Assembly (NCBI GenBank): GCA_965206015.1
Contig: CBDBIW010000016.1
Coordinates: forward strand, 62,001 to 126,000
DNA: 64,000 nt
Source: JAJCYL01 sp965206015
Lineage (GTDB): Bacteria > Bacteroidota > Bacteroidia > Cytophagales > Cyclobacteriaceae
Direction: 5' to 3'
In this document: positions 1 to 10,668 of the stretch, piece after piece
Layout: the number at the start of each line of letters is the position of its first letter
Numbering within the stretch: position 1 is the first letter of the stretch
Translations under genes and position numbers: made by a program
The notes under the pieces: model-generated
The model's input: the letters and a program-made list of their open reading frames with translations, nothing else
What the model was told of the DNA's origin: nothing
Databases searched by the model: none

Positions 1-3000
1 TCGGATTCAGAAATGGTTGTAGATAATGCCGTAAGGCCTATGATAAGCTTGGCAGATGTTACAGTTCAAGATAATGGCGGATGCACCAATCCAACGGGTC
101 AAATTACCCTTGATCAGGTAACCTTCGGTACAGACCCTCCAATCCCGATCTCAGCACTTGATCCCGTCATTTTAACCATTGCCTGGTATGATGGTAATAT
201 GGTACAGGTTAGTCCTGACTTCAGCGGCAATCCCTATACAGGCAATCCAGCAGGTAATGGCTTGGCCACTGGAGATTATACTTTGAGAGTTACCTACGGT
301 AGCTGTGTGTCAAATGCATTGGTGGTTCCGGTAGCAGATGCCGTTATCCCGATTACTGCTACTTTTAACCAAACACCAAACACAGTTTGCGTTACTGATC
401 CCAATGCTGCTGATCCCAACATTCCAGACACTTTCAATGGGGGTTTGACAGTGACCCCCGACGGTATATTTGGAACCTCTGCTGACTATTCTTATCAGTG
501 GTACCTGGGGCTTAATACAAGTGTCAGTAACGCCATTGCTGGTGGAACTCTTCCCATGGGTGTGAATGCGCCAGTTGGAGCGATTTCTGCTGATAATGCC
601 CTTCAGAATGCTCCTGATGGTGATTATACAGTAGTATTGACAGGAATCGTTCCGGGTCATCCTTATGAAGGCTGTACCATCACCCTTGATAGGAGTATAG
701 TCGCCAATAAAATGGATCCTGTAATTGGTACAGGGGTTGGCGATATTACGATCGTTCCAAATTCACATTGTGAAACATCAGATAGCTATCCCGGTGGAAG
801 TATTGAACTACTCAATGTGGGGGCAAGTACCTATGCATTCGAATGGTATCATGGTGCTTCCGTTAATGCAGCTAATCTCTTAGTTGATGGTGCAACAATT
901 TTTGCACAAAAAGGCGAAAGCATTCCACCACTTCCTCCTTCAGGAATAATACCAACCGTTGCGGGTGCAACTACTCATAATATTTCCAGCCTGAATGCAG
1001 GTTCCTATACCGTTCGTAGTATAGATACTGCTACCGGTTGTGTATCCGGTGAAGAGATTATTGTAATTACAAGTCCTCCACCAACTGCGCCGACTATTAC
1101 TGCGGTTGTTCTTCAAGATGACTTTTCATGTGATATAAGTACTCCAACTGGCCAATTAAGAGCTGAAGCAACTACGGATGGTTATGCTGGGACTTATACT
1201 TTTAACTGGTATACTGGCGGTTCAGCAACAGGCATTCCTTTCGAAACTGATCTTGCAGTAGCAGATGCTGCTCAAATTAATTTGGCAGCAGGTGCTTATA
1301 CAGTTGAAATCATCAATGATGGCACGAAATGTTCGTCAACGGTATTATTAAACATTAAGAGAAGTATTCCGGTAATTGATCCGGGGGTATCACCAATTGC
1401 CCCTCAACGGGTGTGTCACCCTGCTGATGGTCTTGCAAGGTCTACACCTTCATTTATGCCATCGAATGGTGTAATTACTGGATTTACTCCAGGTTATACA
1501 TACCAATGGTATAATGGTCAAACCACTAAAATGGTAGCTGATTTCACAGGAGTCGGTACCTTACACGACTACCCGGAATTGCAGGCTGGTTTTTATACCG
1601 TAGTCGTAACAGAAACCAGCTCTGGTTGCACTAGTAATCCAGTCCAAATCGAAATTGACGATGAGGTTTCTGCGCTTGCACCGGCCATTGACTTCAGTAT
1701 GCTAACTGCGGCTGCTTTCTGCGATAGTAACGGTGGAGCTGTTAATGTGACAGTTACATCTCCTGGAGCAAGCCCAAACCTCTTTGATATACTTTGGTAT
1801 GAAGGTTCTCAGGACTATGCCAATGATCCTGCATTATTTGCAAACAACTTATCAGATGGATCTGTCTTATCTGGACAAGCGGGCAAAGTATCATTTGCTC
1901 CAGGTAGCGTTTCGGGTGCTTTTACAGTAGGAGATAACATCGAGGGGTCAACCAGTAATGCCAGGGGTACTATTGCTGCAATTGATTTATATGACCCGGT
2001 AAGTGACCAAAGTGGCGGAGCTACACTCTCACTTGTTCCGGGTACCTTAATGGGTGCTTTTACCGATACCGAAGCCGTATCAGTTAATGGTTTGGGAGTG
2101 ATTGGGGCAACTAATATTATGTATACACCACCAGTTAACGCCACAATAGCAACAGGACCTGCAGGTGCTAACATTACCAGTACCTTGAGTGCAGTATCGG
2201 CTGGACTCTTTACAGTTGTGGCTATTGACCAAACCACCGGATGTCGGTACCAGAATGTAATAGATATCCCGTTTGTTAATCAGCAAACTACAACAACACT
2301 GGAAATTACACATGTGGAACAATGTCCAGGTAATAATGGTACAGCCACCGTTGGTATTGAGGATAGCGGTACACCAGGATATACCACAAATGATCCTTTG
2401 GCGAAGGATGATATTACCCAATATCAGATCTATCTATACGCTGGCAACGGGGTCCCTGCAGATCCATTTACTACCTACGACTTCCGTGGCGTTTCCTATC
2501 CGGTAATTAAGGATGGTAGCAGTGATTCCAATAACCCGGGTATGGCCGGTTCAACTGTAATGTTTTCAGGCCTTCCTGCCGGAGTTTATACCGCACTTGC
2601 AAGGGAAAAATCAGTCAACTCGTTTAATTCAGCTTCAAGATGTTTTTCAACAGCTGAAACGGATGAAATTGAACAGCGGGCATTTCTTCCAATAGTTAAT
2701 AATACGACGAAGGTCGACAATACAGCTTGTGTGGATGATGGTGTGCCATACACTTTTGATGGCAATGGCTCAATTGAAGTCAATGCTTCGAAAGATTTTT
2801 TTGATAGAGCACAACCCGGCGACTTCCGTTTTAACTGGTTTGATGGAAATGGAGCCCAAATAACGGACCCAGGTCCTAATATCGTCACTGGGGTAACAAT
2901 GTCAACCATTAGCAATCTTGATTCAGGAACTTATACAATTGAAGTACGCCGTTTGGGTCAGCCGCTTCCAAAAATTTCTTATACGGGCCCAGGCGGATTC

Positions 3001-6000
3001 GGGATTGGGGAAACAATAACTATTGATGGAACAGTTACAGCTCAGGTTGATGCAGATAATATTGCAGGCGACACTCTTACAGTTTCATATCTAAGTGGCG
3101 CAATTACTGCTGGGCAAATGATTACTGCTCCTTCTTCAGGGGCGACAGCTACCGTTGACGCATTCATTCCAGGTGGTGGTACCCCCATAGAACAAATGGG
3201 ATGTACCATAACTACCCGGTCGTTTATCATTCAAAACGTTCCAGATATCCATACAATAACCACTGCGGCCGTTACCCATCTTGATAATTGCTCACCGGAT
3301 TTTAACGGTGCTATTGAAATTGATGAAATAACAGTCAATGGAACCACTGTGATAACTGACCTTGCCGGATACAACTTTACCTGGACTCAGGTGAGTGTTA
3401 CTGATCCAGGTGTCACTTTTGATGTTGCAACTGATGGTAATTTCACCAGTGTAAACAATGGAAACTTTGATCGTGTAGACAATCTTCCTGCTGGCGAGTA
3501 CGATGTAAGTGCCACATCTACTGGTGCCACATCTACTGGCTGCGTCACTGCTACTAGAAGATTCACTATTTTGGACCAATCAGTTGATCCCGGCATTTCA
3601 TTAACCGTTGGAAAGGAAGATACCAGTTGTGAGGTAAATGGTGATGTAGGTAATGGCCAGATTGATTTTACCATTACTAATAATAATAGAGCGGCAGACG
3701 GTGATTTCACTTACACCTGGTACAAAGGCACTGCTGTTGGTACACCGGTTAATGGGGCCGGTATTGCTACTATAACCGCAACAGAAACCATTGGTGCCGG
3801 CGGCACATTCACGGGAACGTTGACTGGAATAGATGGTGGCGATTATACGATTGAGGTAATTAATACTACCAGTCCCAGTCCAAATAGCAATTGTGCTATA
3901 ACGGCTACTATTGCCGTTGTGGAAGATCCGGTGGATTTAAGTATTGAAGATACTGACTATACAACAGTAATGAGTACGCATTGTAGTGATGCGATTACAT
4001 TAGCAGATGGAACACCCGTGACTTTTGTGGATCAGGATGGAGCAATTCAAATCAATATGATTAGGGAGAATGGCCAGGCACCAATTGCGGTCAATTCCGG
4101 TTATGAATTCGATTGGGCGTTAACCGACGGTACGATGCTGCCTTCCCTATTGCCATCTGGTGCTACAATAGGTGTTGTAAGCGACATAAACACTGTTGGA
4201 GATCGGATTGACCAATTGCCGGCAGGAACTTATCGTGTAATGATTACCCATAATAGCTGTGTGAGTATACTTGCGGATATAACTGTACCGGGTCAAGCTA
4301 CCGATCCGGCCTTGGCATTTGTTGTCAATCCAAATACCAATTGCGGTACAGTATTTAACGGAACCCTTCAAGTGACGGCAACCACTGGAACAGATGCATT
4401 CAGTCCTGGAAGGTATCAGTTCGAGTGGTTTGATGGTATAAACTCTACATTCCCGTCACTTGCTGGAACACCCGGAGCCGATGACAATATCAATTATATT
4501 GATTCACTAGATACTAAGGACTATACTGTTAGAGTTACTGACCAATTCACCGGTTGCGCTGTTGAGGTGACCCGATTTGTAAATGAAGTGATCGAAAACC
4601 CTCAACTAAGCATTCCTCAGACCAATATCACAGCAGATCAAAGTTGTGATGCTGTGGACCCGACAATGGTTAATCCTTTTAAAGGGGCTGTTGTTATTAA
4701 CGACAATGACATCACACTGAATGGAGTTGGACAGGCTGTTGGTCTATATACATTCGAATGGTTTAGTGATCAGAATATGGCTATGAGATTAGAGAATGTA
4801 GCCGGTGTGATTGACTTTGTTGCAACTGGAACCGGAACTCCGGTTACTTCCGGGTCAATTAATAATCTTCAAGAGGGTACATACTATGTGGTGGCCACTA
4901 GAATGGTGACTGATTGTCCTACTGCTCAAGTCACGATTAATGTTCCGGGAAGTAAGACTGGTCCGGTATTGGATTTTGCTGCAACTCCGAACTCGGTGTG
5001 TACACCGCTTAACTCTGGAGAAGGAAACGGTACCATTCAAGTCAATGTGGTTGATCCCAATGACCCTACTCCTGTGTTAACTTATTTATGGACAGCCATT
5101 GCTGGCCCCGAGAGTACAACTTCTACGCTCACCAATAGAGATGATGCCACATATGAAGTTACTGTGACTAATACCAATACCGGATGTTCAACAACGAAGA
5201 GCTTTGCAATTCCTGAAAATGAGATAAGCCCTCGCGTGGACATAGTAGATCCGGTTCATATTACTACTTGTAATGGTGCCTGGTCAGCTACTATTCCTGC
5301 AGATGGAATATTCTATGACGGAGACAATAACGGCGTAAGTGACGATTCTGACCCGGCTGATTATTCGGTTGAATGGTTTGACAGTACAATGACTTCAATA
5401 GGTACCGGACCAAGTATCAACTCCACAGGTGCAGGCAATTACTTTGTACAAGTTACCGGACGGGGACAATTGACCAACAATGATTGCCCATCAGGCTTGT
5501 TCCCATTTGAAATATTTGGGGAACCTGGTGATATAATCTTTCCTAGTATTCAATTGACTGTAGTTTCTACTGATACGGATTGCATTGCAGGAAGTGGTGA
5601 AGGTCAGATTGATCTAACCATTACAAGTGTGGATCCAACTGATATGATTACAGTGAATTGGTACGCAGGACCAAATGCAACAGGAATACCATTTGTGACA
5701 CAAGGACCTGTTGTGCAAGGTAGTTTGGCCGCAGCAACGCTATCTCAAGACAAGCTTGACGCTGGTACATATACAGTGGAAATATTTAATACCACCACTG
5801 GCTGTACTATCGAACAATCCATTGAGTTAGATGATACACACATTGATCCTGTTATAACAGACATGGAAGTACGTTCTCAGAATGATTGTATAACAGGTGG
5901 AAGTGCTGAGGTGCTTGCCTTGAATTCTGGTAACCTTGTGGATTACACATACTTCTTGTTTGATGACATTACTCAATTAACCGCACCAAATTTCAATCCA

Positions 6001-7806
6001 ATTCAGCCTGGAGGATTACCGGCTTTTGACTTATTGAATGCAGGTACTTATTATGTCATTGCGCAAGAAAATAGCACAGGGTGCAGAGCTTCATTGCCAG
6101 CACAAATTGATGTAATTGACTCCTCTTTCTTCCGGTCGCCGATTGAAATTACTCAAACAACCGCAAGTAAACAGACCAATTGTGATCCTGCAATGCCTAA
6201 TGGGTCAATATCAGTAGCTGCGAATGGTATGGCTGATATTAATTTATTTACCTATACATGGAGGGATGATAATGGGGTAGTAATTGAAGCTGACAATCCG
6301 GTAATAGGTGGTCTGGCGGCTGGCAGTTATACGGTAGAGATTACTGAATTTGCTACCGGATGTAGCAATACAAGAGCCTTTACCGTAGTGGATGATGAAA
6401 CGCCTCTCTTATTACGTCATTCTGTTTCTGCTAATACTCATTGTGAAAGCTCACGATTTGGTATCAGCCCCAGTGGACGACTTAGTGCTAGCTTTATTCT
6501 TTTGCCGGATTCGAAGAATCAGAATGATTATGACTACTTCTGGTTCAGAGGAGAATCTGTACCAGATAATTTAGCTGACTTCCTGACAGATTCTAATTTA
6601 TTAGCAACCGAACAATTTGTTGATTCATTAGCGAGTGGATTTTATACGGCCATTGCAGTAGAAAAGACCGACAATTTCTGTGCATCGGCACCGGTAACCG
6701 TATTTCTGCCTGATGAGCCTGTAGCTCCACCTGTTCAATTGGTTCAAATTGCGCCAGTCACCAATTGTGATCCTTTGAAACCTGATGGAGAAGCGAGTGT
6801 AAGCTCTCCTGGAAATGACATAGCATTTTATAATTTTGACTGGTATGTTGGAACGGACATTGCTACTACACAACCATTTTTTAGTGGACAAGGAGCAATT
6901 GTTGCCGATTCGCTCAGTGCACTTACCTACACCGTTGTAATTACCGACTTGGTGAAGGGGTGTGAGAATATTGCAGAAATTACTATTGAAGATGCAACAG
7001 AATCCGTTCCTCTTCCTGAAGTGGTGAGTATTACGCATACAATTAATTGTGTTGTACCAAATGGTGCTGCAACAGTGACAATTGATGGAGACACTGATGA
7101 TTTTAGATTTGAATGGTTTGCAGAAGATGACTTAGTCAACCCATTATTTACCGGAACTTCCGGTTTTGGGCTAGAGGTACGCACTTATCTTGTAATTGCC
7201 GAGAGACTTTCTTCGGGCTGCCGTTCCGAATCTTTCTCCATTGAAATATTGGATGAGTCAGCACCACCGTTTTTCACAGTCAGCACCAGACCTTCTGTAT
7301 GCTCATTAGACAATGGAGGTGCTTCATTATCGTTTGACAAGGTTGTGAGCATAGACTCTATGGTTTGGGACCTTGGAAATGGTGACCTGAGGTTTGGCTC
7401 CTCGTTGAATAATGCAACTGATGGAACCGGATATAGAGTATTCGTTAGAGATGAAAATCAATGTGAATTTGAGGCAACATTCAATATTACTACCGATATT
7501 ATCGTTTACAATGGAGTATCAGATAACTCGGATGGTATGAATGATTGGTTAGTCATTGATTGTATTGACCGATTTGTATCGCCAAACGTCAAGATTTTTA
7601 ATAGATCGGGACAGCTAGTTTGGGAGACAGATAAAAATGGATACATCAATGGGGATGATGCTAGCTCATTCAGAGGAATTGCCAATAAAGGGGTATCTTT
7701 CGGTTCGGAAAGGTTACCAGAAGGCACTTATTTCTATATTATTGATAAAGATAAGTTTTTCGGAGGGGATGACATAGTTCAAGGATTCCTGGAGCTGGTA
7801 AGATAA
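1..7806 (+). CDS. Giant SprB-like repeat adhesin with gliding-motility C-terminal domain (5' partial)
   Basis: The frame is open to the first base of the window, so the N-terminus and signal peptide lie outside; about 2,600 residues are visible. They form roughly 21 modules of 90-130 residues, each with paired cysteines, a central aromatic motif such as FEWYDG, YTWYKG or FNWFDG, and a closing GTYTVEV-like strand followed by TGC. This is the pattern of SprB-type and Ig-like repeats of secreted Bacteroidota adhesins. The last ~100 residues (IIVYNGVSDNSDGMNDWL to the end) match the gliding-motility-associated C-terminal domain, a T9SS type B sorting signal, so the protein is inferred to be secreted and surface-attached. 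Two stretches (about residues 625-713 and 985-1056) break the module pattern. The next gene, a PorP/SprF homologue 4 bp downstream, is the usual partner. Role: adhesion or gliding, inferred. Confidence 0.9.
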   Translation, partial: SDSEMVVDNAVRPMISLADVTVQDNGGCTNPTGQITLDQVTFGTDPPIPISALDPVILTIAWYDGNMVQVSPDFSGNPYTGNPAGNGLATGDYTLRVTYGSCVSNALVVPVADAVIPITATFNQTPNTVCVTDPNAADPNIPDTFNGGLTVTPDGIFGTSADYSYQWYLGLNTSVSNAIAGGTLPMGVNAPVGAISADNALQNAPDGDYTVVLTGIVPGHPYEGCTITLDRSIVANKMDPVIGTGVGDITIVPNSHCETSDSYPGGSIELLNVGASTYAFEWYHGASVNAANLLVDGATIFAQKGESIPPLPPSGIIPTVAGATTHNISSLNAGSYTVRSIDTATGCVSGEEIIVITSPPPTAPTITAVVLQDDFSCDISTPTGQLRAEATTDGYAGTYTFNWYTGGSATGIPFETDLAVADAAQINLAAGAYTVEIINDGTKCSSTVLLNIKRSIPVIDPGVSPIAPQRVCHPADGLARSTPSFMPSNGVITGFTPGYTYQWYNGQTTKMVADFTGVGTLHDYPELQAGFYTVVVTETSSGCTSNPVQIEIDDEVSALAPAIDFSMLTAAAFCDSNGGAVNVTVTSPGASPNLFDILWYEGSQDYANDPALFANNLSDGSVLSGQAGKVSFAPGSVSGAFTVGDNIEGSTSNARGTIAAIDLYDPVSDQSGGATLSLVPGTLMGAFTDTEAVSVNGLGVIGATNIMYTPPVNATIATGPAGANITSTLSAVSAGLFTVVAIDQTTGCRYQNVIDIPFVNQQTTTTLEITHVEQCPGNNGTATVGIEDSGTPGYTTNDPLAKDDITQYQIYLYAGNGVPADPFTTYDFRGVSYPVIKDGSSDSNNPGMAGSTVMFSGLPAGVYTALAREKSVNSFNSASRCFSTAETDEIEQRAFLPIVNNTTKVDNTACVDDGVPYTFDGNGSIEVNASKDFFDRAQPGDFRFNWFDGNGAQITDPGPNIVTGVTMSTISNLDSGTYTIEVRRLGQPLPKISYTGPGGFGIGETITIDGTVTAQVDADNIAGDTLTVSYLSGAITAGQMITAPSSGATATVDAFIPGGGTPIEQMGCTITTRSFIIQNVPDIHTITTAAVTHLDNCSPDFNGAIEIDEITVNGTTVITDLAGYNFTWTQVSVTDPGVTFDVATDGNFTSVNNGNFDRVDNLPAGEYDVSATSTGATSTGCVTATRRFTILDQSVDPGISLTVGKEDTSCEVNGDVGNGQIDFTITNNNRAADGDFTYTWYKGTAVGTPVNGAGIATITATETIGAGGTFTGTLTGIDGGDYTIEVINTTSPSPNSNCAITATIAVVEDPVDLSIEDTDYTTVMSTHCSDAITLADGTPVTFVDQDGAIQINMIRENGQAPIAVNSGYEFDWALTDGTMLPSLLPSGATIGVVSDINTVGDRIDQLPAGTYRVMITHNSCVSILADITVPGQATDPALAFVVNPNTNCGTVFNGTLQVTATTGTDAFSPGRYQFEWFDGINSTFPSLAGTPGADDNINYIDSLDTKDYTVRVTDQFTGCAVEVTRFVNEVIENPQLSIPQTNITADQSCDAVDPTMVNPFKGAVVINDNDITLNGVGQAVGLYTFEWFSDQNMAMRLENVAGVIDFVATGTGTPVTSGSINNLQEGTYYVVATRMVTDCPTAQVTINVPGSKTGPVLDFAATPNSVCTPLNSGEGNGTIQVNVVDPNDPTPVLTYLWTAIAGPESTTSTLTNRDDATYEVTVTNTNTGCSTTKSFAIPENEISPRVDIVDPVHITTCNGAWSATIPADGIFYDGDNNGVSDDSDPADYSVEWFDSTMTSIGTGPSINSTGAGNYFVQVTGRGQLTNNDCPSGLFPFEIFGEPGDIIFPSIQLTVVSTDTDCIAGSGEGQIDLTITSVDPTDMITVNWYAGPNATGIPFVTQGPVVQGSLAAATLSQDKLDAGTYTVEIFNTTTGCTIEQSIELDDTHIDPVITDMEVRSQNDCITGGSAEVLALNSGNLVDYTYFLFDDITQLTAPNFNPIQPGGLPAFDLLNAGTYYVIAQENSTGCRASLPAQIDVIDSSFFRSPIEITQTTASKQTNCDPAMPNGSISVAANGMADINLFTYTWRDDNGVVIEADNPVIGGLAAGSYTVEITEFATGCSNTRAFTVVDDETPLLLRHSVSANTHCESSRFGISPSGRLSASFILLPDSKNQNDYDYFWFRGESVPDNLADFLTDSNLLATEQFVDSLASGFYTAIAVEKTDNFCASAPVTVFLPDEPVAPPVQLVQIAPVTNCDPLKPDGEASVSSPGNDIAFYNFDWYVGTDIATTQPFFSGQGAIVADSLSALTYTVVITDLVKGCENIAEITIEDATESVPLPEVVSITHTINCVVPNGAATVTIDGDTDDFRFEWFAEDDLVNPLFTGTSGFGLEVRTYLVIAERLSSGCRSESFSIEILDESAPPFFTVSTRPSVCSLDNGGASLSFDKVVSIDSMVWDLGNGDLRFGSSLNNATDGTGYRVFVRDENQCEFEATFNITTDIIVYNGVSDNSDGMNDWLVIDCIDRFVSPNVKIFNRSGQLVWETDKNGYINGDDASSFRGIANKGVSFGSERLPEGTYFYIIDKDKFFGGDDIVQGFLELVR

Positions 7807-7810
7807 AAGG

Positions 7811-8755
7811 ATGAAGTTGATAAAGGGAAGGTTAATTGTTGTAATTGGAATTTTACTTCAACTGGCTATACAAGATGTATGGGGTCAGCAAAGGCCCGTT
7901 ATTTCTACGTATCATTTCAATCCAGTAGTCTTAAATCCGGCCATTGCAGGTCGCCTGAACCAGTTGAGCATTACTGCTCTAAATCGGAATCAGTGGGTAA
8001 ATGTCGATGGAGCACCATCTTTTCAGTCATTTATTGCCCACAATGCTTTCAGAGAAAATCAGATCGGTGGCGGTTTAACATTTACCAGTGACCAGGTGGG
8101 TGTCCATAATGACATAAGCCTTTTTGCAGCCTATGCTTATAAGATTAGAATGTCAAATGGTGTAATGTCATTTGGACTACAAGGCGGATTTAATTCAAGA
8201 AAATCTGATTTTACACAATTGAATATTCGCGATCGAAACGACCCATTCCTGACCGGGAGTCCAAAGACTTTCAATCCTAATTTTGGCACGGGAGTTTATT
8301 GGCAAAATACCAAATCGTATATAAGCCTTTCAGTTCCGTTCATTTTGTCGCCTCAGGCTTTTGATATTGAAACTGATTCACCAATCGAGTCAACAGAGGT
8401 AAGACATTATTATTTATATGCAGGGACTGCTTTTAAGTTAGATGAACATGAGCGCTTTTTGCTCAATCCTTCGTTATTGGTTAGAGTGCCGGAAAGAGGC
8501 CCTGTTGGTTGGGATTTGAATGCTAACCTTATCATTGAACAGAAGATATATACTGGTGTGTCTTGGCGAAGTGGGGATTCCATAATCCTTCTACTTCACC
8601 TGATACTCACTGACAATTTCAGGGTTGGGTACGGGTATGATATTATCACCTCAGCTCTCACAAGGTATTCCAAGGGTTCACATGAGATCATGTTGAACTA
8701 CAGAGTTCCGATTAAGAACCACAAGAACAGCCCACAATGCCCCACTTATATCTAA
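7811..8755 (+). CDS. PorP/SprF family type IX secretion outer-membrane protein
   Basis: 314 residues with a signal peptide (cleavage probably near residue 26, after DVWGQ) followed by the family's N-terminal signature: STYHFNPVVLNPAIAGR, then NRNQWVNVDGAPSFQSF. The rest is beta-rich and reads as an outer-membrane barrel (AYAYKIRM, YYLYAGTAFKL, YGYDI). PorP/SprF proteins are paired with particular T9SS type B substrates and help them reach or stay on the cell surface. Here the gene starts 4 bp after the giant adhesin, so the two are almost certainly co-transcribed and functionally paired. Confidence 0.92.
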   Translation: MKLIKGRLIVVIGILLQLAIQDVWGQQRPVISTYHFNPVVLNPAIAGRLNQLSITALNRNQWVNVDGAPSFQSFIAHNAFRENQIGGGLTFTSDQVGVHNDISLFAAYAYKIRMSNGVMSFGLQGGFNSRKSDFTQLNIRDRNDPFLTGSPKTFNPNFGTGVYWQNTKSYISLSVPFILSPQAFDIETDSPIESTEVRHYYLYAGTAFKLDEHERFLLNPSLLVRVPERGPVGWDLNANLIIEQKIYTGVSWRSGDSIILLLHLILTDNFRVGYGYDIITSALTRYSKGSHEIMLNYRVPIKNHKNSPQCPTYI

Positions 8756-8835
8756 GATTTTTATAGGGGTCAAAAAGCCCGTTTTTATTAGTCTGGATAA
8801 AGAATGTAGACTGGATACTTCAAAATAACTCGACT

Positions 8836-9660
8836 ATGTCCCTTTATTTCGATCATATAGTCCTTAACGTCCACGATCTGGACAAAGCCATTATGGATTT
8901 TGAAAGTGCCGGTTTCAAAGTGATTCCTGGTGGAATTCATGGTGGAGGCCTGTCTAAGAATGCGCTTGTCGTTTTCAAAGACGATAGCTTCATCGAATTG
9001 TTCGCCTTGACAGGAAGTTGGAAAATTAAATTGATTAAATGTTTGAAGAAACTAAAATTCTTCAAACAATACCAATATTCGAAAAAATGGGGCCTGGCTT
9101 ACCGGTTTTATACAAGAGCAATGGAATTGAGACCTGGCATCACAGATATATGTTTTTTGTCAGATGACTATACAGGCGATCATCAAAGAATTAATGATCA
9201 GGGTATTTTTCTTACCAAAACTTTATCGGCCCGAAGAATTAAGCCCGGTTCAGGAATTGTTAAATGGGAAATGGCAGTGCCTTTTATCAGTGAATTTCCA
9301 TTTTTCAGATCCGCCTATCAGCCACCGCGTGAGTTGGAATCAGGAGACACTATTCATCCTAATGGCGTTATCGGCATAAATAAGGTCACTGCCGTAGTAT
9401 TGGATTATAAGGACATGAGTTCAAAATACGAAACTTTTCTGGGGCAGAGACCCGCTACCACCAGTGATAAGGAGGGTAGCAGGACAAGGTTCAATCTGAA
9501 AAATACAGCAATTGATTTGGTCAAAGCATCAGATGCGGAATCACTTCAGGAACAATTAAGGGGTAAAGGAATAGGGATGTATGGAATTTCTTTTTTGAGC
9601 GATGAAAAACTAAAGGAGCCATTTTTACCAGAAAAACTGCATGGCCTTACGGTGGTTTAG
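8836..9660 (+). CDS. VOC family (glyoxalase-like domain) protein
   Basis: 274 residues. The N-terminus (YFDHIVLNVHDLDKAIMDF, then GFKVIPGGIHGGG and FIELFAL) is the first beta-alpha-beta-beta-beta half of a vicinal oxygen chelate fold. The second half begins near residue 180 (HPNGVIGINKVTAVVLDYK). The arrangement resembles the Glyoxalase_3-type proteins, whose substrates are mostly unknown. A metal site may be formed by H8 and E56, but I cannot confirm it. No signal peptide, so cytoplasmic. It stands alone, 80 bp after the PorP/SprF gene, and converges on the next gene. Confidence 0.8.
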   Translation: MSLYFDHIVLNVHDLDKAIMDFESAGFKVIPGGIHGGGLSKNALVVFKDDSFIELFALTGSWKIKLIKCLKKLKFFKQYQYSKKWGLAYRFYTRAMELRPGITDICFLSDDYTGDHQRINDQGIFLTKTLSARRIKPGSGIVKWEMAVPFISEFPFFRSAYQPPRELESGDTIHPNGVIGINKVTAVVLDYKDMSSKYETFLGQRPATTSDKEGSRTRFNLKNTAIDLVKASDAESLQEQLRGKGIGMYGISFLSDEKLKEPFLPEKLHGLTVV

Positions 9661-9672
9661 GTGAACAAAAAA

Positions 9673-9690
9673 AGGGAGGAATAGCTCCCT
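9673..9690. terminator. Intrinsic terminator between convergent genes
   Basis: A 6-bp perfect stem (AGGGAG / CTCCCT, 6-base loop) with seven A residues on its left side. Read on the minus strand, the hairpin is followed by T7, so it best serves the gene at 9712-10203; it may also stop read-through from the VOC gene. Confidence 0.65.
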
Positions 9691-9711
9691 GATATTAATT
9701 TCATATTATAA

Positions 9712-10203
9712 CTAGTCGGTACTGCCCTGGTGGGTTTTTATCATAGCCACTATTTCATCGTATTGGGCCTTTAAGGCTGTGTCAGAGCTCAAAGTGACCT
9801 TAATGCTTTTGTAGGTTTTCCCTCGATTACCAACCATTTTAGTAGCCAGTTCTTGATTAACTAATTTGATAGCATCTGTTCTTTCCGTTTTCAAATTTGT
9901 TACCAGAGTTAAAAACTGGATTTCAAATTCTTTGGCTTCAATTTCGGTCAATTTCGCCTGGTCACCTTTAGTGGCCGCCAATTCCTTGTATCGTTGCCCT
10001 GTCATTCCGTCCTGGCTTTTAATCATGCTATTAACTTCAGTGCTTAAATCCTTTTTCATAAGGTCAATCACTTCGTTGAGGAGCGCATATCTCCTTAAAT
10101 CAGATGAACTTATTTCGGCGTCCTGTGCTGAAATGTTTCCTGAAAACAGCAGTGCACTAATCATCAAAAGCAAACTGATTTTACTGATTAAATTGTTACT
10201 CAT
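9712..10203 (-). CDS. Small exported protein of unknown function
   Basis: 163 residues with a clear signal peptide (SKISLLLMISALLFSG, probable cut after ISAQ near residue 27). The mature part is helical and charged, with AEISSSDLRRYALLNEVIDLMKK near its start and EAKEFEIQFLTLV in the middle. The layout faintly recalls DUF4168-type periplasmic proteins, but I cannot assign it. Likely periplasmic. It is transcribed toward the VOC gene and has its own terminator. Confidence 0.72.
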   Translation of the reverse strand: MSNNLISKISLLLMISALLFSGNISAQDAEISSSDLRRYALLNEVIDLMKKDLSTEVNSMIKSQDGMTGQRYKELAATKGDQAKLTEIEAKEFEIQFLTLVTNLKTERTDAIKLVNQELATKMVGNRGKTYKSIKVTLSSDTALKAQYDEIVAMIKTHQGSTD

Positions 10204-10302
10204 AATTCAAATACTACTTTTAGTGATACAAGGTCAGGTTGCGAATCTAATGTTGGCAATGTCTAATTACAAATGGAATTACGTTGGCATTAAATATTTA
10301 TA

Positions 10303-10668
10303 ATGGCTAAGGAGATTTACTATTTAAGTACATGTGATACTTGCAAGCGAATAATTAAGGAAACAGGTATTGATGAGAGTTTCTCATTTCATGATATAAA
10401 ATTTGACAAAATTACACCAACTCAGTTGAAGACGATGAAGAATCTCTCAGGGAGTTACGAATCACTTTTCAGCAGGAAAGCCAGGAAGTTCAAAGAGATG
10501 GAGCTGAATGGTAAAGTATTGTCTGATGTAAGAATCCGTGATTTGATTTTGGAAGAATACACCTTTCTAAAAAGGCCAGTCACAATTGTTGGTGAAAAGA
10601 TTTTTATTGGAAATTCACCTGCTAACGTAGCAGCTCTAAAAGATCATCTGGCTAAAAATCAACAATGA
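10303..10668 (+). CDS. ArsC/Spx-like thioredoxin-fold protein
   Basis: 121 residues, the usual length of the ArsC family. It starts IYYLSTCDTCKRII, with a CxxC motif where arsenate reductases have CxxS/CxxC, and has the family's later strand KRPVTIVGEKIFIGN, matching the RPI(V) segment of ArsC/YffB. Such proteins are thiol oxidoreductases, some reducing arsenate. No ars genes are nearby, so arsenate as substrate is not supported. The 3' end overlaps the convergent TonB receptor gene by 17 bp. Confidence 0.85.
   Translation: MAKEIYYLSTCDTCKRIIKETGIDESFSFHDIKFDKITPTQLKTMKNLSGSYESLFSRKARKFKEMELNGKVLSDVRIRDLILEEYTFLKRPVTIVGEKIFIGNSPANVAALKDHLAKNQQ

Noticed and set aside
310..7727. Many minus-strand frames under the giant adhesin
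   Set aside because: Low-quality composition, no conserved motifs, and they lie opposite a continuous, clearly structured coding frame.
8766..8790. Hairpin GGG/CCC followed by T5 behind the PorP/SprF gene
   Set aside because: Only a 3-bp stem; position is right for a terminator but the structure is too weak to list.
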